Assembly: GCA_029959195.1 (NCBI GenBank) | Contig: CP114120.1 | Location: forward strand, 868,001-932,000 | Direction: 5' to 3' | Source: Dictyophora rubrovolvata | Taxonomy: Eukaryota > Basidiomycota > Agaricomycetes > Phallales > Phallaceae | DNA: 64,000 nucleotides | Part shown: positions 1 to 11,416 of the stretch, piece by piece | Layout of the letters: each line of letters starts with the position of its first letter | How positions within the stretch are numbered: position 1 is the stretch's first letter | Notes under the pieces: model-generated | Database searches by the model: none | What the model saw: only the letters and a program-made list of their open reading frames with translations | What the model was told of the DNA's origin: nothing | Position numbers and translations under genes: made by a program

Positions 1-132
1 GGTCGGCCTATCAATGGATCAATAATAATCGATGAAACAGCGCGAGTTCGGAAGGCGCAAGTAATTTTCCAAGGAGCTCCTGTTACTTCCTTCAATACGC
101 AACCAGGCACCACCATCAAATTACCGTTCTGA
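1..132 (+). CDS. C-terminal end of a truncated unidentified protein
   Basis: An open frame runs from the first base to a TGA at 130-132 and encodes 43 residues ending in PGTTIKLPF. The composition is that of a folded beta-rich C-terminus (VIFQGAPVTSF, then the terminal TIKLPF) and not of random intergenic sequence, and the AT-rich DNA after the stop looks like a 3' flank. The rest of the gene lies left of the window. I do not recognise the family; the terminal beta-strand look would suit a secreted enzyme, but this is inference only. Confidence 0.4.
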   Translation, partial: GRPINGSIIIDETARVRKAQVIFQGAPVTSFNTQPGTTIKLPF

Positions 133-1265
133 AGCTATTGTTTTGTTGTTTTTTATGATTCAAATATGATTCTCTTTGTTAAGATTTCTGTTTACTTTGG
201 CACCTCTTTCATTTTTCAAAGTGAATGGCTTCTGCTTTCTTTTCATACATGAACGAATCATGAAACGAATCATAAAACAATCAATACAGCATGGCGGGGA
301 GTATGACGTGTTAGAAACGTGTCTTGATAGTTTGAAAGTTCTTTTGATGAGCGCGGGGAAAAACACTCTTTGTCTTGGTGAGCCTTAGTAATTTAGCCCT
401 GGTGATACCGAGTCGGGCCTCTACTCTTCTCGGCGACGTAAACTTCGAAGACCGAACTCAGACAAGCCTAACCTCACAATCAACAGATAATCAGCTTTTC
501 GGGTAGAGTGATTGACTCTAAATTTCATTACTTTGAAACGTTACTCACTCGTCCTGAAGGCGCTTCGTGCCCCTGTTAACGGGCAGCTGTCCGTTTCTTG
601 AAGGACACAACAAAGTCAAGTCGACTAGCCATTTCGTCCAGGAAACTCTGACACCAAAACACTGCTTGGTCATCCCGTTCAAAAGCTGTTTTTACGCATG
701 TATTATGCAGTTATTTGTGGCATATTCGGACCCTCTTCCTGTGGCCTCAAATGTTCCGAGGCATGTCCAATTTTTTCCTCTTTAGTCTATGAAGCATATA
801 AATCGCCTTGAAAGCACGCAGTCCATGACCATTGACAACAATACAATCAAGCAATCAAGTCTCGTTCATATCATTGAGTGCCGGTCAGTAGCCATACAAC
901 AGAATCTCACTTCCCATGAGAAAAATGCACGAACCCCACCTCCTTATTCAATCTGGCGAGACGGTGAAACACAAAAAGCGAGATCCGATCGATGAAATTT
1001 TGAAGACCTCGATATCGATGTTATTCCTGATGTTGGAAGGGGTCCCACACTTACTTTCGTTTTACATTCGAGGAAGAGCAAGTTATCGTGTGTAATCTAG
1101 TTCCAATAATAAATCTATAAACGCTCACATACTTTATCGACTCCTAGGAGGGTAATAATGCTCACATAGGTAATTGGGACGTCGGAAAAAACATGAAGTC
1201 CGACGTGGTGAGCGGTTTTCAATTTGTTATTTTGATCTGCGTTCTTTGACTAAATTTTCTACTCG
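133..1265. other. Intergenic stretch, no gene recognised
   Basis: Only short scattered frames with no family resemblance and no convincing splice pattern. It contains ordinary AT-rich intergenic DNA and probably the 3' UTR of the gene cut off at the left edge. Confidence 0.5.
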
Positions 1266-1269
1266 TAAG

Positions 1270-1891
1270 ACCCTAGAAGAAATGCGCAGATATATGAAAA
1301 CTTCGACAAAGAGCTTCCACCTGCAAACATTCTGTTGCCTCAAGGTGCACTTAACGATCAGTGGATAATACCCGGTTTGATACTTGGCAGTCAACCACTG
1401 GAAGCCCCTGAATTTAATCCATGGTTTAATCTCAGCAATGCACCTTGTTTGCCAGATCTGACACCTTCACTCACAATACCACCCAGCCTTATGCATATCG
1501 TCACAAGCGCAGCAGAACTGGCCTCTTCTAACTTTGATAGCGGTGGCAAACCATCAAAAGAGCATTCCGGTGAAGACTCAGGACGTGAAACGCAAAACTG
1601 GAGAACATTCTTCTCCTATCCGTGCTAGACGACGGCGGGTGTCCGTTCGAAAGCCAAAAGGGCTTTTATCTTCACTCGCCTGCAGTGAAGTTTCAGATAC
1701 CAAAAGGGCAAACCAGGGGAAGCGAGCGCAGAAAGGAAACCAAACCATCTTTGAATATAAAGCTGTTGTCGATAAGCACGATCACCGGTCCAAATCGACT
1801 ATGCAAGCACCTCATCAACCTGTCAAGTTGTCGCACAAGTCAGAACCTAAGTGAGTCTTTTCGACGCCTGGTGATATTAAAAGCCAGGTAG
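1270..1891 (+). other. Coding-like stretch, unassigned, possibly a gene remnant
   Basis: Three adjacent frames on the plus strand have coding-like composition. The first (about 1272-1628) contains ELPPANILLPQGALNDQW followed by a Pro/Leu-rich segment. The next two (1534-1854 and 1622-1891) are basic, Ser- and Lys-rich. The frames could be joined by short introns, but I could not find one consistent set of GT...AG junctions, and no ATG opens the first frame. It may be a disordered nuclear protein or a decayed gene. No domain is recognised. Confidence 0.25.
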
Positions 1892-3316
1892 CCTCGAAAA
1901 CGAAGTTGAGTAATGTTCGTAGCTTAGCATTCAGTATGTTAGAGCCCCCAGGACCTCTCCGTTCCGCAGCGGTTTTTGAACCGACAGGGATGATCATGCC
2001 TCATCGTGCATGTAGTCTGTACCATCCAAATATGTCGCTATAAAAATAGTATATTTTTCTTTCCAAAATAATAAATACCCACTCATCAACCACATGTTCG
2101 GGGTATCAGTGTCGAGAACTTGGAATTTGTCATGCAGCTGCTTTATAGTTGCCGTAAGAGATAGACCATTAAAAAACATGCGATTTTAGAGGAAGGTGAC
2201 CATTTTTTCTTGAAACGTTTTCCTGATGTAGACGAACGCGACGGTTGTCAAAAAGAGTCCCAAGAGATTGGTGTTAAAGTGTGCCAAAGGAACACGAGGG
2301 TGTGTCCATGATTTGAATCGTTCATTGAAAATTGGGGCTTCGCGTTGGATATTTAAACTCGAAGATCCGCTCCAATTTTATAGCCTATTAACGATTGATT
2401 TATGGGAAAATACAATGAGCACGGGCTTCACTGGATGGCCAAAACGGGCGCAGGGGTCCGGTAAAAGAGTATCCTGGACGACAAGGCAAAAAAGCCATAT
2501 CGTGCTTGACATGATATTGTATCTGATAAGTCGTTTATTTACATGAATAAATTTATTCGTTGCATGGGGTCCAGGGCTACCTGCTAACGGTTGTCAGCAC
2601 TGACTGTAGCAGACCAGAATTCAAATTGTTCGAACAAACAAACAAAACAGAGTCATAATAAAGCTTCTGGCTTTTGCGGCGCTTCAAGAGAATAGCAACT
2701 TGAGGCGTAAGGATACAGAAAATAGTACAGATTCAGTCAGGGACATTTCAATCTTGTGACGATATTTTAGGATCATGGGTTCCGCGAACCCCGGCGAAAC
2801 GATGTCATATGAGGTGAAAGCGAAGATTGGGAAGAGAAAATTCGAATTTTTCTAAATTTATTAGCAAATGAATTTTTCAAAAAAAAAAAGTTTCCGGTCG
2901 GGAAAAAAAAGTTTTTATTGGAGTATCCCAGGCGGTAGCAGGTGCCGTTTGAGTTTCACGTGTCATCAATTGTTATATCGATTGTATATGCTTTCATTTC
3001 AGATGTATTCCTAATGGCTCGCTTGACAAGTCAATTCAGGAGAAACCCTAATTGCCTTTTGATCGTTTTAGCTGATTATGTGATCTCAGATTGATTTGTG
3101 TCACAAACAACAATACTACATTTAGGACTAGAATGGTGAGCGCGTTATTACTTTTGTGAGTCATATATACTATAGAATAATGTCCAGAACAGAACAGCAC
3201 ATATACAATACGGATACAAAAGTTCAAATACACAAACTGAAGAAAAAACAGCACAGGTCCGAGATAATAGGTGGAGCTGTCTGGCAGCTTCCTGCCAAAT
3301 GCCTCGACAAATCGAT
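1892..3316. other. Intergenic stretch, no gene recognised
   Basis: AT-rich sequence with A-runs near 2880-2910. No conserved coding segment was found on either strand. Part of it is probably the 3' flank of the TEA-domain gene. Confidence 0.5.
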
Positions 3317-4250
3317 TTAATAAGATGGCGATGTCGAATCTGTCAAGCCAGGATAATAGTCCCTGTGTGGCCAGGCGAGGTCGTGTTGCGGTGCCATCCC
3401 ATAAGTTAAATTGACGTGATAATCTGGCGATTGCACTTCAGTGTGGGACGTGTACGATCCTGCATTTCCACCCCCACTGCTTGCACTCGAGTATGGGCTG
3501 GCATATCGATGGGCCTCAACACGAGTTTCCGGATAAGTCACTGTTCCGTATGAAGACATGTTGTATGCCGAATGACTGTTCTGTCGTGACTCTAAGTACG
3601 ATGAGGGATACACAGACTGTCCGGCATTAAGGGATGTCGTCGACGGAACAGGGACCGAGGAGACATTCCCGCCTTGAAGCAATGCTCGCGAATGGTGTTT
3701 CGCTGCGGCTGTTGACAGGGGGTTGTTCGATGGTGTTTTATAGTCTTGTAGTGGCGGTGTAATAGAATTTCGCATTGATTCAATAGTATCTTCCGGGTTT
3801 CGTAAAAGATCCTGATCTGTTGTAAATTTTCGGGGTGAGTTCAAGGATGGATACTCAAAAGGGCCCGCAAGTGATTTTCCATACGTACACGGCGTATTAT
3901 TCCATTCACCCTTCAGGACCTGCAGACGCGAAGCTATCTGTTTGCGAGTTTTGATGATTCCGCGCTCGCGAAGGAAGCGTTCCAAAAAAAAGGATCGTCT
4001 TTCCCCCGCGCGGCATGAAGGATTCTTGGTCCATTCGATGAGACCTATGAGTCGAGCGAAGTTTTTAAGCTGAAGATGAAAGGCTTAGCGGATATATATA
4101 TAACCTACCCAACGCAAACACAAGGTCAGCTTCTTCGGACCAAACGTATTCCCCGGTCACCGTACGCTTTCGATTACGCTGCTTACGAAGGTCCAAAGTC
4201 CCTTTGGCGAATTCCAAAGCTTGGTGGTCATAATAAGGAATTGTGCTCAT
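3317..4250 (-). CDS. TEA/ATTS-domain transcription factor
   Basis: Predicted nuclear DNA-binding regulator of the TEA (AbaA/TEC1/TEAD) family. The exon near 4100-4250 gives a basic segment followed by TGEYVWSEEADLVFALG, matching the first helix of a TEA domain. The next exon continues LKNFARLIGLIEW, then an insert, then KTRKQIASRLQVLK, which matches the family recognition-helix signature (RTRKQVSSHLQVLK in other members). The C-terminal two thirds are Ser/Thr/Pro/Tyr-rich and look disordered. The ATG at 4250 precedes IPYYDHQALEF; an additional upstream exon toward 4480 is possible. The intron at about 4030-4105 lies inside the domain, and its canonical borders do not give a perfect join: a GTGTTT donor keeps frame but drops a few conserved residues. 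Family assignment is moderately sure; exact structure and intactness are not. Confidence 0.6.
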
Positions 4251-5851
4251 GAGCTTCAGGGGAAGTAGCTCTGAAAATGAGAGAGAAAAGAGAAGTAGAT
4301 GACCTTTTCTGTGGAAGGGGGGAGGGATGACAAGACTGCGTTTTTTGAGCTTTTTGTAGGATGCGAATGTGGTCCCTTTTCCGCAGGTCAAGGGTGGAAA
4401 CAGCCTGGACGAGGGGATGAATACGAGCCAAGGTCCTGTGCTGAATAGATATATAATGAAAAATGATGACGAGACCAGGCACTTTGACTCAACACCTGTT
4501 TGGAAGAGAACACATTGCAAAACACCTGCAATCCCCTTTTACTTTGGGGTGTAATCTGTCGCATGCGCAAATGTGTACAATTTTGAACTGCAGCATGATC
4601 GTGGGGTCTGGAACGAGATGGACTTCGGTGACTTACTTACTGCAGAGCCGACATCACCGGGTACAAGTCAAAAGCATGAAAGCCTTTAGTCGTTCCTATC
4701 TAAAGGACGAACACGATATTCCACTGTATACTAATAATATGTCGGCGAATTCTTTTTGTCGATGAATATTAATATTTTTTTTCCTGGAAAAAATTAAAAA
4801 TCGGAATCAGTGAGCGTGGAAAGCCAGTAGCAGCCGACCTTCTTAGCTTCACACAGTGACAACCGCTCTAGATATCACTGTTTCGGTGACATTGGCAATA
4901 TCGAAATTCGCTGACAGCAATCCATGATAAAAGCGATTGGTTTTTGAAAAGAAGACATCGTAAGATGGTGCGAAGGTAGCGCCACCCTTGCTGAGCGTTT
5001 AAGCTAGTAGTGCATATGTATGTATGATTTTTTGGTAGAAATCCCAGACCGGTCCCGGCCGCTTATCTCTTGGACATTTTCTTTATATTTGAGATTTTAT
5101 CGGGAAGCTTTCGTGAGAGTTTACTATTGTAGAAGGAGAACGATTCCAAGGATAATCGTAGGTCCTAAAGGTACAACTACCATAGTAATTTGGGTAGTTT
5201 TTTGAAAGGCACCTCACAGTTTGCACCCCCGATAATCTCGAGATAATCATTCCTTGATCTTTTGATTCTTAACTAGAAGATTACGACGGGAGGGTGGGAT
5301 AGACATGCGCATCTTCAACAAATAACGCGATCTACTATCCGGTGACAGCGTCGCTGTCCAGCCCAAAATTGGTTTTTGGGGCCCAATATACCGGAGAAAT
5401 TTCCTCCGAACTTGAAACCTCGTGGCTTTGTTTGCTGAGGGGCTGAGTCAATAAAATCACCTAAGACAAGTGTCATTCATTATCTTGAAATCGATGTGCT
5501 CTGGCTCCGGGTGTTAACCTTTGCCCATAATAAGTAGGACACTGTACGTAAGCTAATAGCCAGGTCAGTCCCTGCCAAGGTCGACTCACGACATATGAGA
5601 CGAGAGTTCAAGAGTTCGGGAAATCAAGTATTCTTGCTAAAAGATCACCTGAAGCGAATAAGCACTCAAATCAGCGGACGTTTCTGACTCGCTTAACAAT
5701 CAATTGATTACTGGGGAAGGATGTAGAAGTGACACCCATCACTCGGTGTCACGCCGTGGAATAATATTATGTAATCACAGTTTGTGAACTGTACAGTTTT
5801 GCTTACGTTAATACGTACTTGTCCTAACTTTCTCTTCCTCAAAACAAAAAG
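4251..5851. other. Intergenic stretch between TEA factor and uL14
   Basis: About 1.6 kb with no recognisable gene. It should hold the divergent promoters of the TEA-domain gene and of uL14. A pyrimidine-rich tract (tcctaactttctcttcctc) lies just before the uL14 start codon, as is common for fungal ribosomal-protein genes. Confidence 0.5.
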
Positions 5852-6480
5852 ATGTCGAAACGCGGTATGTCGAATTCCTGTCTTGCCAGATGGTGCTAAT
5901 TGTTCATTCATAGGTGCCGGTGCTGTCGGTTCCAAATACCGTCTCAGTCTTGGTCTGCCCACATCGGCTGTAATCAACTGTGCGGATAACAGTGGAGCAA
6001 AATCACTCTACCTTATAGAAACCATGCGCTTTGGATCGCATTTGAACAGATTGCCTGATGCTGGTGTTGGCGATATGGTCGTTGCATCTGTTAAGAAGGG
6101 GAAGCCAGAATTAAGAAAGAAAAGTAAGGTGCTCCCGTCTCGTTAAGGCTCACTCTCATTTGATTTTTTTAGCCATGCCCATCGTTGTCATACGTCAGCG
6201 GAAAGCTTGGCGTCGGCGTGATGGTGTTTTCCTTTACTTCGAGGTGTGTAAGAATGACACACAGATTAGCATGAAGCTAACATCTGAGAAAAAGGATAAC
6301 GCTGGTGTCATCGTAAACCCCAAAGGGGAAATGAAAGGATCTGCCATCACCGGTCCCGTTGCAAAAGAATGCGTAAGTCGTTTGCGATTCGGATGTTGCC
6401 TGCCATCCATTGGTCCTCACCTTTTGCCTCAGGCGGATCTCTGGCCCCGTATCGCATCAAATGCCGGTACCGTCGTATGA
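5852..6480 (+). CDS. RPL23: 60S ribosomal protein uL14 (L23)
   Basis: Core component of the large ribosomal subunit at the subunit interface. Five exons splice cleanly (5852-5864, 5914-6123, 6173-6243, 6295-6372, 6433-6480) into 139 residues, against about 140 in animals and fungi. The first exon is only 13 bases (MSKR plus one base). Diagnostic segments include [63 protein letters not shown] and [17 protein letters not shown]. The third intron is 51 bases and lacks a stop, so its retention would insert 17 residues in frame. Several positions in the middle ([17 protein letters not shown]) are less conserved than usual for such a constrained protein, so this may be one of two paralogues; that is inference. 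Confidence 0.95.
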
Positions 6481-9400
6481 AAAAAACACAATTTTTCTTC
6501 CATGTTATGATAGTGTTATTATATGAATTTATTGATTCATAGGCTATGATACAATTGCAAAATTTTCTGGTCACCAATAAAAGTTATGAACATCGAGCTC
6601 CGAATGGCAACACGTCGTTAACTAGCAGGATCCAGTTACACTCCCAGCCTCGAGGCGAAACATTGTCGGCGTTATTGGTTAAATTGCCGATAGACTTAAC
6701 GAAGTCGACAATGCTATATTTATTAATCTATCAAGTCTGCATGTCGTCTAAATGACTCAACATGAGAAGGGGCGAATTTATTAAACTGGCCCCGATTATA
6801 CTTTAACTGGTTTTGTGACTTGTTTTGCAGGTTTGACTAGATCTTTCGTTGTTTCAAATGAAATATCTTCAGCGTTATTTCTTATTTTTTATCAAAAAGA
6901 TGTGTGTTTTGAACTGTACTAGGCTTCAGCGCCTAAAATTAAGACCCCGTGGAGGGCCGGCAGTATTAGGAGATGCAGATTTGGCTATTTCAGACAACTG
7001 ATAATATAAATCTGCCGAACAAAAAGAAGAAAACTTGAAACACGGGGAAGCCGAGCATTGAATATAGACAGTCACCCCAATCTACAGTGGCCACAGATTG
7101 CGAACGCTGATAGTACAATCTTATCAAGGATCTAATCGCGGTGACTTTCAAACGGTTATTGCCCCAGATTTGTGATGAACTTCTGTTGTCTCTTCATAGC
7201 TTCCTTGACCTTGGGCCTAGAGCCGCTTAAACTCTTAAAGATTGGTCGGATTGTCGAGCATCAAATTGGCAGGTGTTTTGTACATCTCTAGCTTTTGCAC
7301 GCATGTTCTGGATAAATATTGCTTGATAAATTATCGTTCGTCGACGTCATCAATCGATGTTATGGGGCAGATTAATTACAATGTCCCAAAAATCCATCTG
7401 GAAAGAAAGTTCAAATATAAAATGAGCCAGCTGTAGGTATTATTTGGATTCACATATAAGTTATGATGGTGCGCGGAGTGCCATCCTTGATTTTTGACTA
7501 GGAAGCCCTAATGACGTACTACCTTGAAGAGCGAAGCACATTTTGTGAAGCTACCGACAATGGCCTGTTCTCGAAGGTCAAATAAAAGACCGAACGTATT
7601 CAGAAGGTTCTAGAACCCAGACCCTTCGCCATTGTGCCCAGTCTTGCAGGCCTCCGGGTATGTTCCTGAGTAATACTAATTCTGGAATTAGGACTTTTAC
7701 CGATGGGTATTAGCTAAATCTAGAAGTGAGTCTGATCCTGTTGCCTTTCTTTCTATGAAGGATTGGTGTTGTTGATGTGGGCCTGGGAGAGAGATTTAGT
7801 TGAAAAATATAACAGATCAGGCTTTTTGGTTGACTTCAGGGTCGAAGAAATTCCGAGTCGTTCTGGCGACTACTAATTGCCTCTTATTGCCTACTCGCGT
7901 AGCTTTTCATAGAACACCCAAGTTCAAAAAGTTGAGATGTAGGGTACATCTTGATAGCGAAGCGATCAGGAGGAGCCAGAACGAACAGTGGAAGAAAATA
8001 CCAATCTGAATATCTCCACGTGTCACTTTTTACCCTTGTTTCGATAGATTTCACGTAGTTGAAATAAAACAGCCGCACAGTCTTTAGTTTGCACATATAA
8101 TTAGGGACAAGCCGCTAGCCCCGGTGTCGACCAAATATGGATATAGAAGTAGAAAGGTCATTTTCTTAGGGTCGTCCGAGACCGGCTTCACTTAGATCAT
8201 GGCACACACCTCTCGGCCATTTCTGGGAATTCCCTGGCACCCAGCGCACGCTGTTATTTGACACTGACCCTTGAACGTTTTGCCGAGGGGCTATGAAAAG
8301 AAGTGTTTTGTGATGTTCGGAATGTTCAGAACTGGATAGATCCTTAGTGTAAAGACACGATTTTGATTCTCACCAATAGAACCAATAGGTAGGGGCATCA
8401 TGATGTCACTAGGGCTCGAAATCCTTGAGTGAATTTGATCAGTGGGTTTCATTGAGCCATCAAAAGCTCTAGACCACGATGTAGACTGTCTTCGTTATTC
8501 GGGATTAATCAAACCCAATTTAATTCGGTTTTTAGCCAAGTTGACGACCCTACTTCTGCAAGGTATTGAAACATTAGCTAGGAACGACAGGATAAACTGA
8601 GTGGCTTAAATTGAGGGTATGTACGCAAATGGTTCATAATAGAGTGTGAACCGTGCTTATGTCTTTCTAACACAAAACATTCGTGTTTCTGACAGGCACA
8701 ACGGTGTAAAACAACCCTAAAAAACCCATTCATTACTCGAATACAGAAAAACATAAGCGTTGGTAACTCGTAATGTCGCAGATACATGCTTTAAGAAGCA
8801 AGCTGCCAAGATGGTGATAACATAATGTAATAAGGACGGAAGAGAAGTGCCAAAGCCACAGTGTTCCTAAGGACATGCGATAACGAGCAGTAACCTGGGT
8901 TAACTGGTTCCCTTTCAGGCTAAACAATACAAAATGGGAGAAGGATTGATCCTATAAGACACGAGACACTTGAGTGAAGGATAACTCACGGGACAGGACT
9001 TACGGCGACTGGTTACCGGTTACCGCCGCTTTGCAAATAGAATCCAATTTGTAAAATCCACAATTCAAACTATCTCTTCAAAAGTTTCCGCCTCCAGAAT
9101 TAAAATTAGGTCAACAACCTAGACTATTAGCAAAATACCGGCCACTCGGTATTGGTGTACTATGGTGAATTGTAAAAGAAGGTACCGAAAACTTTTGTGG
9201 AAGATCCGCGACGCTAAATAGGGCATGAGTAAATAGGTAGTTTCCGAGAATCTGAGGAATAAATATGAGAAGAATGTTTACTAGAACAGTTGTCAGTGGT
9301 ATGTACTATATACTAAGCATACGTTCCAAAAACATGAAATGAAATGAACTCGCTTTCTCGCTAAAGCTCGGCTCTCCTAAATTTAAATATAAGTAGGGTA

Positions 9401-11416
9401 TTAAGGGGGATGTTGTCTTATTCGCCAGATGTGAGTGGTTTTAAAACTAGCACTTGAGCAAGTACTATGATTCGGAGTTTGAAGCGCACAACTTGACGAC
9501 AGCGCGAAGACCTCCAAACCTTACTATCCCAAAATCCTCGTGCTTGCTCTATATCGAAGTTCTTAGGTATACAGTTGAAATTGCTAATTGTCAAATCTCG
9601 TGATTGTTACAGGTTACAGCATTCTCCAGCGACACCGGTTATCCGCGAAAGCACGGACTGCAAGTCGCCGTGTTCAAGTTCAGGCCAGAACTCGTCTCTC
9701 CATCGGCGGAAGGCATTATCAATATAGGTTTTCGGCTGCGCCACAATGCATACCGAAAAGAGGCTACGTGATTTAATAACGTTGCACCATTCGCCGCTGT
9801 GCTTCTTTTTCCCATGATAACCTCCTTACGTTTCTTTTGTCAGCGGAAATCCTCCGTGGCCATCAGTTTGGAACTACATATCCACGATCAACGTTTCAAG
9901 TGGATGCTGAGCACAGTGACTATGTTGTGATATCGGGATTTTCAAATAAGCTGAAGCCTGTCGCGGTGGTGGAAAGACTAGTCACTAATCAATTAATAAC
10001 CACTAATCACTCGTGGGCTCAAACTGTCCTTATAGAAGTGAGGAACCATTGTCCTTGAAGATCATCAGACCCAGCAGCTCGTTTCAGTCATTAGCTCGAC
10101 TGGGTAAAGTCGGAAACTGTGGATAACTTGCGTGTGGGTTGCCGCATCTGACATAGTGTGCCAATTGCAATGGCCCACTGACGCGGACTTAGATACGTTT
10201 CACGCGCATTCTTCAGGGGGATTTTCCGCATATCAAACGGTTCTTGGTGAGTGGGTGTCTTATTTCATTATATGTATATAGCGATCTTTCTGAGGGGGTG
10301 CTTTCATTTGGAAAGATGTGCCCCGGGAGTTGCAATTGTCCGACTCGGCCCAACTTGAACTGCGCCCTAAATATTATAAATAAACAGGTGATGGCCACAA
10401 CACTTGAAGTGAGGTCAACGAAGCCCAAATACATACTTGCAACATTTTAAAAATTGAAATCGTTTCTTGAGGAGCTGACATCTTCTGACATCCCGCTATC
10501 GGTCTATCCCAGTGGGTAGTTTCAATCTGCCAGGCCCAGTCATACGCATTCAAATCGACAGCCCAGTTATATAAACTACTTGGAACTCGGCAATTTTTTT
10601 ATTCCGCGCGTCAGAAGGGCTCGAGTCTACTTACGTCCTGAATCGACCCTTTTTCTCGATTCGTTGGTTTTTGATTGTGTTCCACGTCTGATCACCACCC
10701 TTGGCAGACAACGCCGGTCAGTGTGCAACCTCAGCGGCCCGTTAGCACAACAAAGTTGGGATATACGTCTGACAAAGTGTGTTCTTTAATCCAAGCTTCT
10801 TCATTTCAATTTCAAATCATTCGTTTTCTTAACGTCCAGTTCAGTGTGAGGGTAGCACTGCAAAAGATCAGTTACATTCGACGAGTAACAGATTGGCTGG
10901 CGCCTTGGTGATCCTCAAGAATCCTCAAAAATTACGGCATTCATTCGCTCTGGTCTGCTATCCTATCGCAACTTTGGAAGGTCACAAGAGCCGCTTTAAG
11001 TGGCGTTCTAAGTCAGTAGTATTTTGAATTTTGGGTCTTGATTTCGTTTTGTCTTTATTTTCCCCTTTTGACACTCGTGATAAGTATCAGCATCTATCTT
11101 TGCCTCAAACAGGGTTAGTGCTGGTATTGCTTAAGCTCGTAGGACGGGCGATTCTAGTAGCCATTTACTAGTGGACAAATCGGTGCGTATGTTTGTCTGC
11201 AAGGATGATACATCAAGTTGAGATTAATTGAATCAGGCCGTAAAGGCTAGTACAGCCTTTCAATAGGTGCTAGTGGGAGTAATTTGACCTGGAAAAACTC
11301 TAAACAAAAGTTTCAGCCGGTCGTTTTCAACTCCAGAGTCAAGCTTCTTTGGTAGAAACTGTTCCGGTACCCTCCAAGATTTGGTCTTCAGTTTCGAGCT
11401 TCTGCGACGGCATACG
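6481..11416. other. Gene-poor 4.9 kb stretch
   Basis: I found no conserved protein segment, tRNA signature or clear terminal repeats on either strand. Short frames (for example around 7800-8100, 8580-8930, 9590-10060 and 10240-10450) have no family resemblance and no supporting splice structure. Base composition is close to that of the other intergenic DNA. It may be decayed transposon or pseudogene sequence beyond recognition by eye, or hold non-coding transcription. The right end should contain the promoter of the Zn2Cys6 factor. Confidence 0.5.
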
